Assembly: GCA_963784195.1 (NCBI GenBank)
Contig: CAWARA010000018.1
Span: 186,001-250,000 of the forward strand
DNA length: 64,000 nt
From: CAVQAH01 sp963784195
Lineage (GTDB): Bacteria; Acidobacteriota; Vicinamibacteria; Vicinamibacterales; 2-12-FULL-66-21
Reading direction: 5' to 3'
The position numbers and the translations under genes are program-made. The notes under the pieces were generated by a model. The model had not been told where the DNA came from, made no database searches, and was given only the letters and a program-made list of their open reading frames with translations. Below, one piece after another: positions 55,416 to 63,066 of the stretch. Numbering within the stretch: position 1 is the first letter of the stretch; each line of letters opens with the position of its first letter.

Positions 55416-56276
55416 ATGCCGCTGTATCAGACGCTGGTCTGCGCCATCGACTTCTCCGATCACTCCAGATACGCGCTCGAGCTCAGCGCCCAGATCGCAA
55501 AACGCTGCCATGCCCGGCTCGTGGCCTTTCATGCGATCGAACCACTGCTGGCGGAAGCTCATGATCCTCGGCAGCTCAGCGACAACGCTGACAAGGAACT
55601 GAAGACGTTTGTCGCAGCGGCGTCACGGGCTGGATCGGCAGCGCCGGCGCCTGTCGAGACGGTCATCCAGGTCGGCGACCCGGACGACGCGATTCTCGCG
55701 TGTGCGCGGGAGCGGAAGGCGGATCTCGTCGTCATGGGCAGTCAGGGCCTGGGTGGGTTCCAGAAGGTCTTCTTTGGCTCGGTCACCGAGAAAGTCCTGA
55801 GGGGTGCGTTCGTGCCGGTGCTCGCGGTCAAGCCAATCGGATCTGTTCCAGCCTCTATGCCGACAGCGATCGTCGCGGCAGTTCATCTCGATGAAACGGC
55901 GAGCCCCGTCCTGAAGCACGCCGCAGCTTTTGCGTCGGAATTTCAGTTACCGCTGACGGTCATGCACGTGGTCGCGACGGTGCAATCGCTGCCGCAGTAC
56001 TCGGATGCCCTTGCGGCCGCACAGGCCGATCGTGTGGAACGCGCAAAGGCGCGACTGCAGGAAGAAATAGCCAAACTCCGCCCGGCCAGCCCACCGCCGG
56101 TCGAAGTGCGGACTGGAGATGTCGCCGACGAGATCGCCGAGATGGTCAAGACCAGACCCGGCACCCTGCTCGCGATCGGCACCGGCGGCAACCGCATGTT
56201 GCGCCGGCCAGGCTCGACTGCCTATCGCGTCCTGAGCGTCACATCTGCTCCAGTTCTTGCTGTCCCGACAAGCTAG
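55416..56276 (+). CDS. Tandem universal stress protein (UspA)
   Basis: 286 residues with two Usp domains. Domain 1 (1-145) starts 'TLVCAIDFSDHSRYALELSA' and keeps the ATP-binding 'GSQGLGGFQKVFFGS' near residue 109, with 'VPVLAVKP' at its end. Domain 2 (about 150-286) starts 'AIVAAVHLDETASPVLKHAA' and ends 'SAPVLAVPTS' with a shorter 'GTGGNRMLRRPGSTAYRVL' loop. Function is in stress survival; ligand unknown. GAGAATCG directly upstream may hold a -10. It converges with nrfA across 50 bases. Confidence 0.93.
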   Translation: MPLYQTLVCAIDFSDHSRYALELSAQIAKRCHARLVAFHAIEPLLAEAHDPRQLSDNADKELKTFVAAASRAGSAAPAPVETVIQVGDPDDAILACARERKADLVVMGSQGLGGFQKVFFGSVTEKVLRGAFVPVLAVKPIGSVPASMPTAIVAAVHLDETASPVLKHAAAFASEFQLPLTVMHVVATVQSLPQYSDALAAAQADRVERAKARLQEEIAKLRPASPPPVEVRTGDVADEIAEMVKTRPGTLLAIGTGGNRMLRRPGSTAYRVLSVTSAPVLAVPTS

Positions 56277-56326
56277 ACGAGTCCACGCGATTCAATCCTC
56301 GCGGCGACACTTAGGGAACGCTTCGC

Positions 56327-57755
56327 TTACTTGGCCGGAGGTTTGGCTGGCGCCGGCGGCCCGGGAACCGGTGCGCCACGCAACGCCAGCTGTCCCTGCC
56401 GCGAGTAGTCGATCGACTCGCCCAGGATGCGCAGCGCCTCCTGCGGCGCATGGAATCCCATCGAGTTCTCTGCTTCGACGAAATCCAGCATGAACTGGGC
56501 GTGACGCTGCAACTTACGCGGGAGCGCCAGGTGATCCTCGGAAATGCCGCGGCTGCGCGCCTCGCGAAGATCTCCGATCAGCGCAACGAGCGAGTCCATG
56601 GCGCGATTCCGCAATGCGAAGACGCGGTCCTGAATCCCGTACACGCGCTGCCGGAGCTCCTCCTCGGGCCATTTATGGCACGTCTGACACGCGTTGTTGA
56701 TGTTCAGCACCGGGCTGCGAATGTGATGGTCGCTGATCTTGAGCGCGCCGACGCGGACGTAAGGCATGTGGCAGTCGGCGCAGGCAACGCCGGAGCGCGC
56801 ATGGATTCCCTGGTTCCACATCTCGAACTCCGGGTGCTGCGCCTTTAGAACGGGAGCGCCGGTCTCCGCGTGTGTCCAATCGTCGTGCGGGTTCTCTTCG
56901 TAGTACGAAAGAATCTGCTCGACACGCAGGCCCTTCGACCAGGGGAAGGTCAGCCGCTTCTCCGCCCCCTTGAAGTAGTACTCCACGTGACACTGGCCGC
57001 ACACGTACGCGCGCATCTCCTGTCGCGGGGCCATCGTGTTCACGTCGTAGTTGGGGGTGCCCTGTGACGCTTTCACGGCCCTGATGCCTTCGATGAACGC
57101 CGGGCGCGTGACGCGCAGCGCCATGGTGGTCGAATCATGACAATCGATGCACGCGACGGGATGCTTCACATGCGTGCGCGCCTCGGAATACGGCATCTGG
57201 TTCATCTTCTCGAATCCCTTGAACAGATCACCTCCGCCGAGCTTCTTGTACGGCACGTAGACTGACGCGTGACAGTTGATACAGGTCCCCGGTTGCTTGG
57301 CGACCTGCTGCCGCTCTGTAAACGTCTGATCGTCGAGCATGAAGGCGTGGCCGCGTTCTTCGCGAAAGTCCTGCGCGAACGCATAGCCAGCCCACATGGT
57401 CTTCAGCCGCGGATCTTCTTCGAGCCGTGACTGTGCGACGACCGAGCGCGGATCGGCCAGTGTCGGCGTCCGTGGCACCGCCTCGCTGCCGCCGTACCGT
57501 GTCCGGACCTGATCGACGGTCCGCCGGTACTGGTCGGTACTGCAGCGGAAAATTCTTGCCCCATACTGCGGGATCCTCGGTGTCGTCGGTCAGTTCGACG
57601 ACGCGGTAAAAGGGATTCCTGGCTTCCTGGCGTCGCTGGAAGATGTTGACCAGCAGCGCCACGACCGCCAGCGCCACCAGGCCAGCGATAACCGTCGTCA
57701 GGACCGTCGGCCCGATGCCACTCATCCATCGCCGGCCGCCTTCAGGTGTTTGCAT
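56327..57755 (-). CDS. nrfA: Ammonia-forming cytochrome c nitrite reductase NrfA, CXXCH type (frameshifted)
   Basis: About 475 residues when joined. The N-terminal membrane anchor reads from ATG 57755 ('VLTTVIAGLVALAVVALLV'), followed by 'RNPFYRVVELTDDTEDPAVW'. The frame shifts near 57536 (one extra base); the other frame gives 'QYRRTVDQVRTRYGGSEAVP' and the catalytic part. Five heme motifs are present: CINCH (57269-57283), CIDCH, CGQCH, CADCH and CQTCH. Active-site features are 'REERGHAFML', 'RAYVCGQCHVEYYF' and 'QHPEFEMWNQGIHARSG'. The first motif is CXXCH, not the classical CXXCK. It reduces nitrite to ammonium with six electrons from NrfH. nrfH is 21 nt upstream. Confidence 0.92.
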
Positions 57756-57776
57756 CGACAGCTCCGGTCTGAATCG

Positions 57777-58235
57777 CTACTCGAGATGTCCGACCGTCGA
57801 ATGGCAGCGAATACAGGACAACTGCTCCGCACGCCGGTGCGACTCGATCGCTTGCACGATCTCGGAATGACATTTTCGGCACGCCTTCTCGGTAACCGCG
57901 GCATTTCGGGGCGTGATCCGCAGTGGCTCGGGAAACCGGCCGGTCGTGAATGCCAGGGAGTGATGAAAGCCGTTGATGCCCTTGGTGACGTATTTCCCGA
58001 CAATCCCTGGGGGCGTGTGGCAATCGTTACAGACCGCGACCGCATGATGTGAGCTGCGGGTCCACGCGTTGAAGTGGTCCCGCATGATGTGGCAATTCGC
58101 GCACGCGCCTGGATCGTTCGTCAGGTAGGAATAGCCGCGCGCATAGATAAACGTGTACGCGCCGACGGCAACGGCAACGCCTACAGCTGAGGCTGAGATC
58201 GTCTGAAGGACGCGACCGGTCAGCAACCTGGGCAC
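57777..58235 (-). CDS. nrfH: Tetraheme quinol dehydrogenase NrfH (NapC/NirT family)
   Basis: 152 residues. One N-terminal membrane helix ('ISASAVGVAVAVGAYTFIY') anchors four c-type hemes: CANCH, CNDCH, CRKCH and CIRCH. 'NDPGACANCHIMRDHFNAW' is the family motif around the quinol-oxidising first heme. It passes electrons from menaquinol to NrfA. The start is GTG 58235, directly after the TAG of the preceding gene, so it is probably translationally coupled to it. nrfA follows after 21 nt. Confidence 0.94.
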   Translation of the reverse strand: MPRLLTGRVLQTISASAVGVAVAVGAYTFIYARGYSYLTNDPGACANCHIMRDHFNAWTRSSHHAVAVCNDCHTPPGIVGKYVTKGINGFHHSLAFTTGRFPEPLRITPRNAAVTEKACRKCHSEIVQAIESHRRAEQLSCIRCHSTVGHLE

Positions 58236-59348
58236 CTAGCGGGCTTCGAGTGGTTTCGACATCTCCAGAGACGCCTTGGTGATACGCAAAACGCTCTCCA
58301 TCGCATCACGGCTGCGGCCCTGCACGGTGGATCGAATCATCAATCGCAAGAGCCCGGTGAGTGAACGGGTCCTCGCGCGGTTCACCATGATCATGTGGAA
58401 GCCAGCCGAGGGGTCTCCTGCCCGATCGTCGATCGCCACGATAACGCCGACGGCTGCATCGAGGTAATGTGTCGCGTACACCTGCGTCGTGGACACCACG
58501 AGCGGCGCGCCGGCATGCTCCGGCCGCTCGCCGGGCCAGTGAATGGCCTGATGCATGATCCGCAGCACCGGCCGGACACCGAAATCCTCCTTCGACCAGA
58601 AGAGTATGTGAGCCGGACGGTCCGATGCACGCGCGATCGGCGTCTGCGCGCTGGCCAGCAGATCCGGAGCCACCGCTGAAACGAACGTGAACTGTCGCAA
58701 GAGGAGAGTGGTTTCATCGGCGACGCTGAGCGGTTCGCTCTTGTTGGCGAACACCGGGAGGGCAGGCAGCCCGTTTCGAAAATAGTCCGCGGCGTAGCCG
58801 CTGAGAAGATGGCGCCAGACGTTGGCTGATTGCGATGCCCATGATGGGGACCGCCATGCGACTTCACGGTGGAACCGGTTGATGTCGTCGGACGACAAAC
58901 GCACCCGGCAATCACCGGGACGGCAGTCCCTGACGTCCAGATCGTAGGTCTCGAACGGAACCGACAGGAGATCGTCGGGCCGTGGAGGCGTGCTGAACGC
59001 GCCCGCACCGAGGATCATGCGCGAGCCCTTCAGGTAATCAATCGTGCGGAATCGCTCGGCCAGGCGCTCGCGCGGCGCTTTGATTCGCACCGCTCCAATC
59101 ACGGCAATCTCACGGCGATCGGAATCCAGCGTGCGAGCGACTGGCAGACCACGCTCGACAGTCGAGATCTCCGCAGCTGTGAACCCGGCGCTGCGAAGAA
59201 GATCGGTGACGGCCGTCGCAGCTGTCTGCGGAGAACTCTGCAACCCCGCGCAGACACAGAGCGCCAGGCTCACTCCGAGCATCAGCGTCCACGCGTGCCT
59301 GACCGAGCAGACGAGCAACGCGAAGAGGGACAGTCGGGCACGGTGCAT
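58236..59348 (-). CDS. Uncharacterised exported protein leading the nrfHA operon
   Basis: 370 residues with an N-terminal hydrophobic signal (about residues 18-36, 'AWTLMLGVSLALCVCAGL'). I do not recognise the family with certainty. The pattern 'VRIKAPRERLAERFRTIDYLKGS' near residue 87 and a C-terminal 'THYLDAAVGVIVAID...' to 'TVQGRSRDAMESVLRITKASLE' segment recall START/SRPBCC-type lipid-binding folds, but this is a guess. There is one Cys pair in 'DCRPGDCRV' and no heme motif. AGAGG five bases before ATG 59348 supports the start. The zero-base junction with nrfH makes co-transcription very likely, so a link to nitrite reduction or NrfHA assembly is possible. Confidence 0.8.
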   Translation of the reverse strand: MHRARLSLFALLVCSVRHAWTLMLGVSLALCVCAGLQSSPQTAATAVTDLLRSAGFTAAEISTVERGLPVARTLDSDRREIAVIGAVRIKAPRERLAERFRTIDYLKGSRMILGAGAFSTPPRPDDLLSVPFETYDLDVRDCRPGDCRVRLSSDDINRFHREVAWRSPSWASQSANVWRHLLSGYAADYFRNGLPALPVFANKSEPLSVADETTLLLRQFTFVSAVAPDLLASAQTPIARASDRPAHILFWSKEDFGVRPVLRIMHQAIHWPGERPEHAGAPLVVSTTQVYATHYLDAAVGVIVAIDDRAGDPSAGFHMIMVNRARTRSLTGLLRLMIRSTVQGRSRDAMESVLRITKASLEMSKPLEAR

Positions 59349-59480
59349 GACACCTCTCGCTGGTTGACGCTGGCGAAAGCATCATACCCGGTCGATCAAA
59401 AAAGGCCAGCGCCGACAGTCAGTAGCAATCAGTTACAGATGATGCCAGTCAGGGGTCTGAGGGGCTTGCGCGGGCAGGTC

Positions 59481-59516
59481 CCCATCGCTGTGAAAATTGG
59501 ATTTCACAGCGATGGG
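59481..59516 (-). terminator. Strong 15-bp hairpin between glnN and the nrf operon
   Basis: Perfect 15-base arms CCCATCGCTGTGAAA (59481-59495) and TTTCACAGCGATGGG (59502-59516) close a 6-base loop. It lies 20 bases after the glutamine synthetase stop and about 130 bases before the next gene. No long T-tract follows on either strand, so it may be a terminator, an RNA-stabilising hairpin or a repeat. Confidence 0.6.
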
Positions 59517-59535
59517 TAAGGTGGACCCAGAGTAC

Positions 59536-61722
59536 CTACTTGATGAACAGCATCTCACGGTAGGTTGGCAGCGGCCAGCCGTCGTGCGGGACGATGGCTT
59601 CGAGGCTGTCGCCCGTTTCCCGGAGCGAGGCCATCGCCGGTACCACCTTGTCGCGGAAGAACTTCGCATGCTTCTCTGCAGAGCCGTCGCCCGAGTGCTC
59701 CAGGTGCGACTGCAGGCGGTCAGCTCGGAGCTTGAACTCATCCGTAAGCTTGCACAGATCGTCGAGCGTCCGCTTGGCTTCCTTGGCTGAGGCGCCGGCT
59801 GTCTTCAGCGCTGACACGGTTTCCGCCAGCTGACCGACGTACTTGTAGGCCGCTGGGAGGATGTACCGGTTCGCCATCAACACCATCAACTGCCCTTCCA
59901 CGTTGACGGTCTTGTTGTACTGCTCGATCGCCACCTCGTGGCGCGCCCGCAGCTCGCGTTCGTTCAACACGCCGTACGTTTCGAACGCCTTGATGACCTC
60001 CGGCTTGACGGCCTCAGGATAGGCTTCGACCGACGTGCGGAGGTTCAACAAGCCGCGCTTCGCGGCTTCCTTCTGCCACTCCTCGGCGTAACCGTTGCCG
60101 TTGAAGATAATCCGCTTGTTCTCTTTGATCAGCTTGGTCAGCAGGTGTTTGACCGCGAGCGGAAGCTTCTTCCCTTCCTTCAGGCCCTTCTCGAGCTCGT
60201 TCGCCACGTAGTCCAATGATTCGGCGACCGCCACGTTCAAGGCCACGTTGGGGAGGGCGATGCTCTGATTCGACGACACGGCGCGGAACTCGAACTTGTT
60301 CCCGGTAAAGGCAAACGGGCTGGTGCGGTTCCGGTCGCCCGCGTCACGCGGCAACTTGGGCAGCACACCGACGCCGATGTCCATCATGCCGCCCGACTTG
60401 GTGGTCTTGGCGCTGCCCGCCTTCTCGATCTGCTCGAAAATGTCGGTCAGCATGTCGCCCAGGAAAATCGAGAGGATCGCCGGCGGCGCCTCGTTGGCGC
60501 CGAGGCGGTGATCGTTGCCGGCGCTCGCGATGCTGAACCGCAGGAGACCCTGGAACTTGTTCACGGCGCGCAGCACGGCCGCGCAGAACACGAGGAACTG
60601 GATGTTGTCGTGCGGCGTATCGCCCGGGTTCAGCAGGTTGTTGCCGAACTCGTCGCTCATGCTCCAGTTGAGGTGCTTGCCCGATCCATTGACGCCGGCG
60701 AACGGCTTCTCGTGCATCAGCACGGCCAGCCCGTACTTCGGCGCCACCCGCCGCAACATCTCCATCGTCATCATCTGGTGATCGGTGGCGACGTTGGCGT
60801 TCTCGAAGATCGGCGCCAGCTCGTACTGTCCCGGGGCGACCTCGTTGTGCCGCGTCTTCACGGGCACGCCGACCTTGTAGAGCTCACGCTCGACATCCAT
60901 CATGAACGCCAACACGCGATCCGGGATCGAGCCGAAATAGTGATCCTCGAGCTCCTGGCCCTTCGGCGGCCGCGCGCCGAACAGCGTGCGTCCCGCGTTG
61001 ATGAGGTCCGGCCGCTCGAAGAAGAACTGGCGATCGATCAGGAAGTACTCCTGCTCGGGGCCGCAGGTCGTGACGACGCGCTGTGCTTTCGAACCAAACA
61101 GCTTGAGGATGCGCACGGCCTGCTTGGAGAGCGCGTCCATGGAGCGAAGCAGCGGTGTCTTCTTGTCGAGCGCTTCGCCCGTCCAGCTGACGAACGCGGT
61201 CGGAATGACGAGCGTCGTGCCGTTCGGCGTGACGAGGAGCCAGGGCGGGCTGGTCGGATCCCACGCGGTGTAGCCTCGCGCTTCGAAGGTGGAGCGCATC
61301 CCGCCTGACGGGAAGCTCGATGCATCGGGCTCGCCCTTGATCAGCTCGCGGCCGCTGAATTCTGCGACCGCGCGGCCGTCGGAGCCCGGCACGAGGAACG
61401 AATCGTGTTTCTCCGCGGTAATGCCGGTCATCGGCTGGAACCAGTGCGTGTAGTGCGTCGCGCCGTGCTCGACCGCCCAATCCTTCAGCGCGCTGGCGAT
61501 GATGTCCGCACTGGCGGGGTCGAGCGGCTCACCCTGGGCGACCGCGCGCCGAAGCGCACCATATGCATCACGCGGCAGCCGTGCGCGCTGCGCTTCGTCG
61601 TTGAAGGTGAGGGAGCCAAAGTCTTCAGCCGCCCGGCTGCGCGCCGGCGCGACGCCGGGGCCGGCCGTTGCACTCCAGTGACTGATGCTGCGAATCGCGT
61701 CGCTTGCTGAGGGGGAAGCCAT
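59536..61722 (-). CDS. glnN: Glutamine synthetase type III
   Basis: 728 residues, the size of GS III (GSI is about 470). The N-terminal GSIII region has 'FGSLTFNDEAQRARLPRDAY', then 'HGATHYTHWFQPMTGITAEKHDSF', which is specific to GS III. Catalytic motifs are 'CGPEQEYFLIDRQFF', 'KTRHNEVAPGQYELAPIFENAN', 'GVNGSGKHLNWSM' and 'SPFAFTGNKFEFRAVSSNQS'. It makes glutamine from ammonium, glutamate and ATP. I use ATG 61722 since the longer frame to 61794 has no family match. It is encoded beside the ammonium-producing nrfHA operon on the same strand, with a hairpin in between. Confidence 0.95.
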   Translation of the reverse strand: MASPSASDAIRSISHWSATAGPGVAPARSRAAEDFGSLTFNDEAQRARLPRDAYGALRRAVAQGEPLDPASADIIASALKDWAVEHGATHYTHWFQPMTGITAEKHDSFLVPGSDGRAVAEFSGRELIKGEPDASSFPSGGMRSTFEARGYTAWDPTSPPWLLVTPNGTTLVIPTAFVSWTGEALDKKTPLLRSMDALSKQAVRILKLFGSKAQRVVTTCGPEQEYFLIDRQFFFERPDLINAGRTLFGARPPKGQELEDHYFGSIPDRVLAFMMDVERELYKVGVPVKTRHNEVAPGQYELAPIFENANVATDHQMMTMEMLRRVAPKYGLAVLMHEKPFAGVNGSGKHLNWSMSDEFGNNLLNPGDTPHDNIQFLVFCAAVLRAVNKFQGLLRFSIASAGNDHRLGANEAPPAILSIFLGDMLTDIFEQIEKAGSAKTTKSGGMMDIGVGVLPKLPRDAGDRNRTSPFAFTGNKFEFRAVSSNQSIALPNVALNVAVAESLDYVANELEKGLKEGKKLPLAVKHLLTKLIKENKRIIFNGNGYAEEWQKEAAKRGLLNLRTSVEAYPEAVKPEVIKAFETYGVLNERELRARHEVAIEQYNKTVNVEGQLMVLMANRYILPAAYKYVGQLAETVSALKTAGASAKEAKRTLDDLCKLTDEFKLRADRLQSHLEHSGDGSAEKHAKFFRDKVVPAMASLRETGDSLEAIVPHDGWPLPTYREMLFIK

Positions 61723-61918
61723 GACCGTGTCGTCCTTTCTGCTCGTTCTGTCGTCGAATCGATAAATAGTGCGATGTGTCGGGAATGGAATCATTCGTGC
61801 CGGTACCTCAAGCGGTCAATTATGCTGACCACGGATCCTCCCGGCAACAGGCTTACACCCGGTCAGCTGCCCAAGCGCATGATTCCGGCCTGAAATCGGT
61901 CGATTTTTGCGCCGTGAT

Positions 61919-61935
61919 TTACTATACAATGTAAC
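61919..61935 (+). promoter_or_regulatory. Operator-like site upstream of PadR
   Basis: TTAC (61919-61922) and GTAA (61931-61934) frame a TACAATGTAA core (61925-61934), five bases before the PadR ATG at 61940. The core differs by one base from that at 14180-14189. It overlaps the likely promoter and may be the PadR autoregulatory site. Confidence 0.4.
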
Positions 61936-61939
61936 TGAT

Positions 61940-62339
61940 ATGCGAGGGGCTCGTTACTGGATGGCCGGTCGCCGGCGAGTTCGAGCTGCTCGTGCTCCTC
62001 GCCCTCATGCGCCTCGGCAACGGAGCCTTCGGCGCTGCGATTCATCGCGAGATCGCGACCAGGACGGGACGCGATCTTCCGGCGAGCTCGGTGTACGTCA
62101 CACTCGATCGTCTCGAAGGCAAGCGAATGGTCTGCTCGTACACCGGGACTCCCACGCACGAACGCGGCGGGCGGCGGCGCAAACACTATTTGCTCGACAC
62201 CGCCGGTCAGCGCGCCCTTGTGCGAGCGTGGCGCACATTCGCATCGATGACTGCCGGAATCCAGCCGGAGCTCGAAGCGTTGTCGATGCAATTGCTGCCG
62301 GGGTCCGCGATAGTCGTTCCGACGCGGCAGCGGTGGTAG
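61940..62339 (+). CDS. PadR-family regulator (frameshift near start)
   Basis: The PadR domain is clear in one frame from about 61974: 'GEFELLVLLALMRLGNGAFGAAIHREIATRTGRDLPASSVYVTLDRLEGKRMV', then 'RRRKHYLLDTAGQRALV'. No ATG or GTG lies in that frame before 61992, which would delete the start of helix 1. ATG 61940 and ATG 61961 lie in the neighbouring frame and join with one base less in GGTCGCCGGCG (61967-61977). I take this as another indel. Unlike the other two PadR genes, no ADOP permease follows; the next sequence is degenerate. Confidence 0.75.
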
Positions 62340-62446
62340 CTGGACATCGCACGTGGCCCGTCCATTCCGTCCCAACCGCGTTGACCTCCTGTTGTCGCTG
62401 AGCCTCAGGCGCGCGTCCCGAAGGAGCCGAAAGGCGGCTGTCACCC

Positions 62447-62656
62447 GTGGATACTTGGGAATGGGACGGCAAGCGATGGACCCAGGTCGCGACGATGGGG
62501 CCGTCGAGCCGCGGCCGGAGCGCGATGGTTTATGACGAGAAGCGGCGGGAGATGGTGCTCTCTATGCGCGGCATCCAGCAGGAGGACGGCGGTGAGCCCC
62601 ACTACGTGTTCGATACGTGGGAGTGGGACGGCCGCCGCTGGACAGAAGCGAAGTAG
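62447..62656 (+). pseudogene. Kelch/galactose-oxidase-like repeat fragment
   Basis: A 69-codon stretch with two 'DTWEWDG(K/R)RWT' blades and 'GRSAMVYDEKRREMVL' between them, typical of Kelch-type beta-propellers. A propeller needs six or seven blades, so this is a remnant or tail. The 107 bases before it, after PadR, hold no convincing gene. It ends shortly before palindrome B5. Confidence 0.55.
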
Positions 62657-62675
62657 GCCTTTGGGAGGGCGGATT

Positions 62676-62762
62676 CGTGGCTCGTGGTCCGTGGTTCGTG
62701 TCTCGTCGCACGGCTTGGCAATGATGCTCGACGAGACACGGACCACGAACTACGGACCACGG
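62676..62762 (+). repeat. Family B long palindrome B5
   Basis: Arms of about 35 bases, left starting CGTGGCTCGTGGTCCGTGG at 62676, right ending TACGGACCACGG at 62762. Inner TCTCGTCG/CGACGAGA and the loop with TTGGCAATGATGCT resemble B2 and B4. Lies between the Kelch fragment and the convergent MoaD-like gene. Confidence 0.87.
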
Positions 62763-62768
62763 CTTTTC

Positions 62769-63066
62769 TTATCCCCCCGCCATAGCGCCAACAACCATGA
62801 ACGGCTCGGCGCCTGAGACGACCGTCGGGTGGCAACGCGATCGCGTACGAATCGTGGGAGAGATCCTGCTCGCAAGCGAAGAACCGGATGAAGGGCCGGC
62901 GCTTCAGCGTGACATGGTCGCGGATCGTTCCTCGCAGAACCGGATAGGTAGTCTCCAGCGTATCCAGGATCGAGCCGAGCGTCGCCGGACCCTGGACGTC
63001 CAGGATCACTTCGCGATCGACTTGCGCGAGCGTGCGCAGGTGCGCGGGCAGCACGACGCGAATCAT
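62769..63066 (-). CDS. MoaD/ThiS-like ubiquitin-fold protein with C-terminal Gly-Gly (frameshifted)
   Basis: About 98 residues when corrected. 'MIRVVLPAHLRTLAQVDREVILDVQGPATLGSILDTLETTYPVLRGTI' (residues 1-48, in part) is a ThiS/MoaD beta-grasp pattern, followed by 'FIRFFACEQDLSHDS'. The main frame runs into palindrome B5, but removing one base near 62828 gives 'VVSGAEPFMVVGAMAGG' and a stop at 62769. The end is then Gly-Gly, as in sulfur-carrier ubiquitin-like proteins. It overlaps the BNR gene by ATGA. It is unlikely to be the housekeeping MoaD or ThiS because no such pathway gene is adjacent. Confidence 0.75.
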
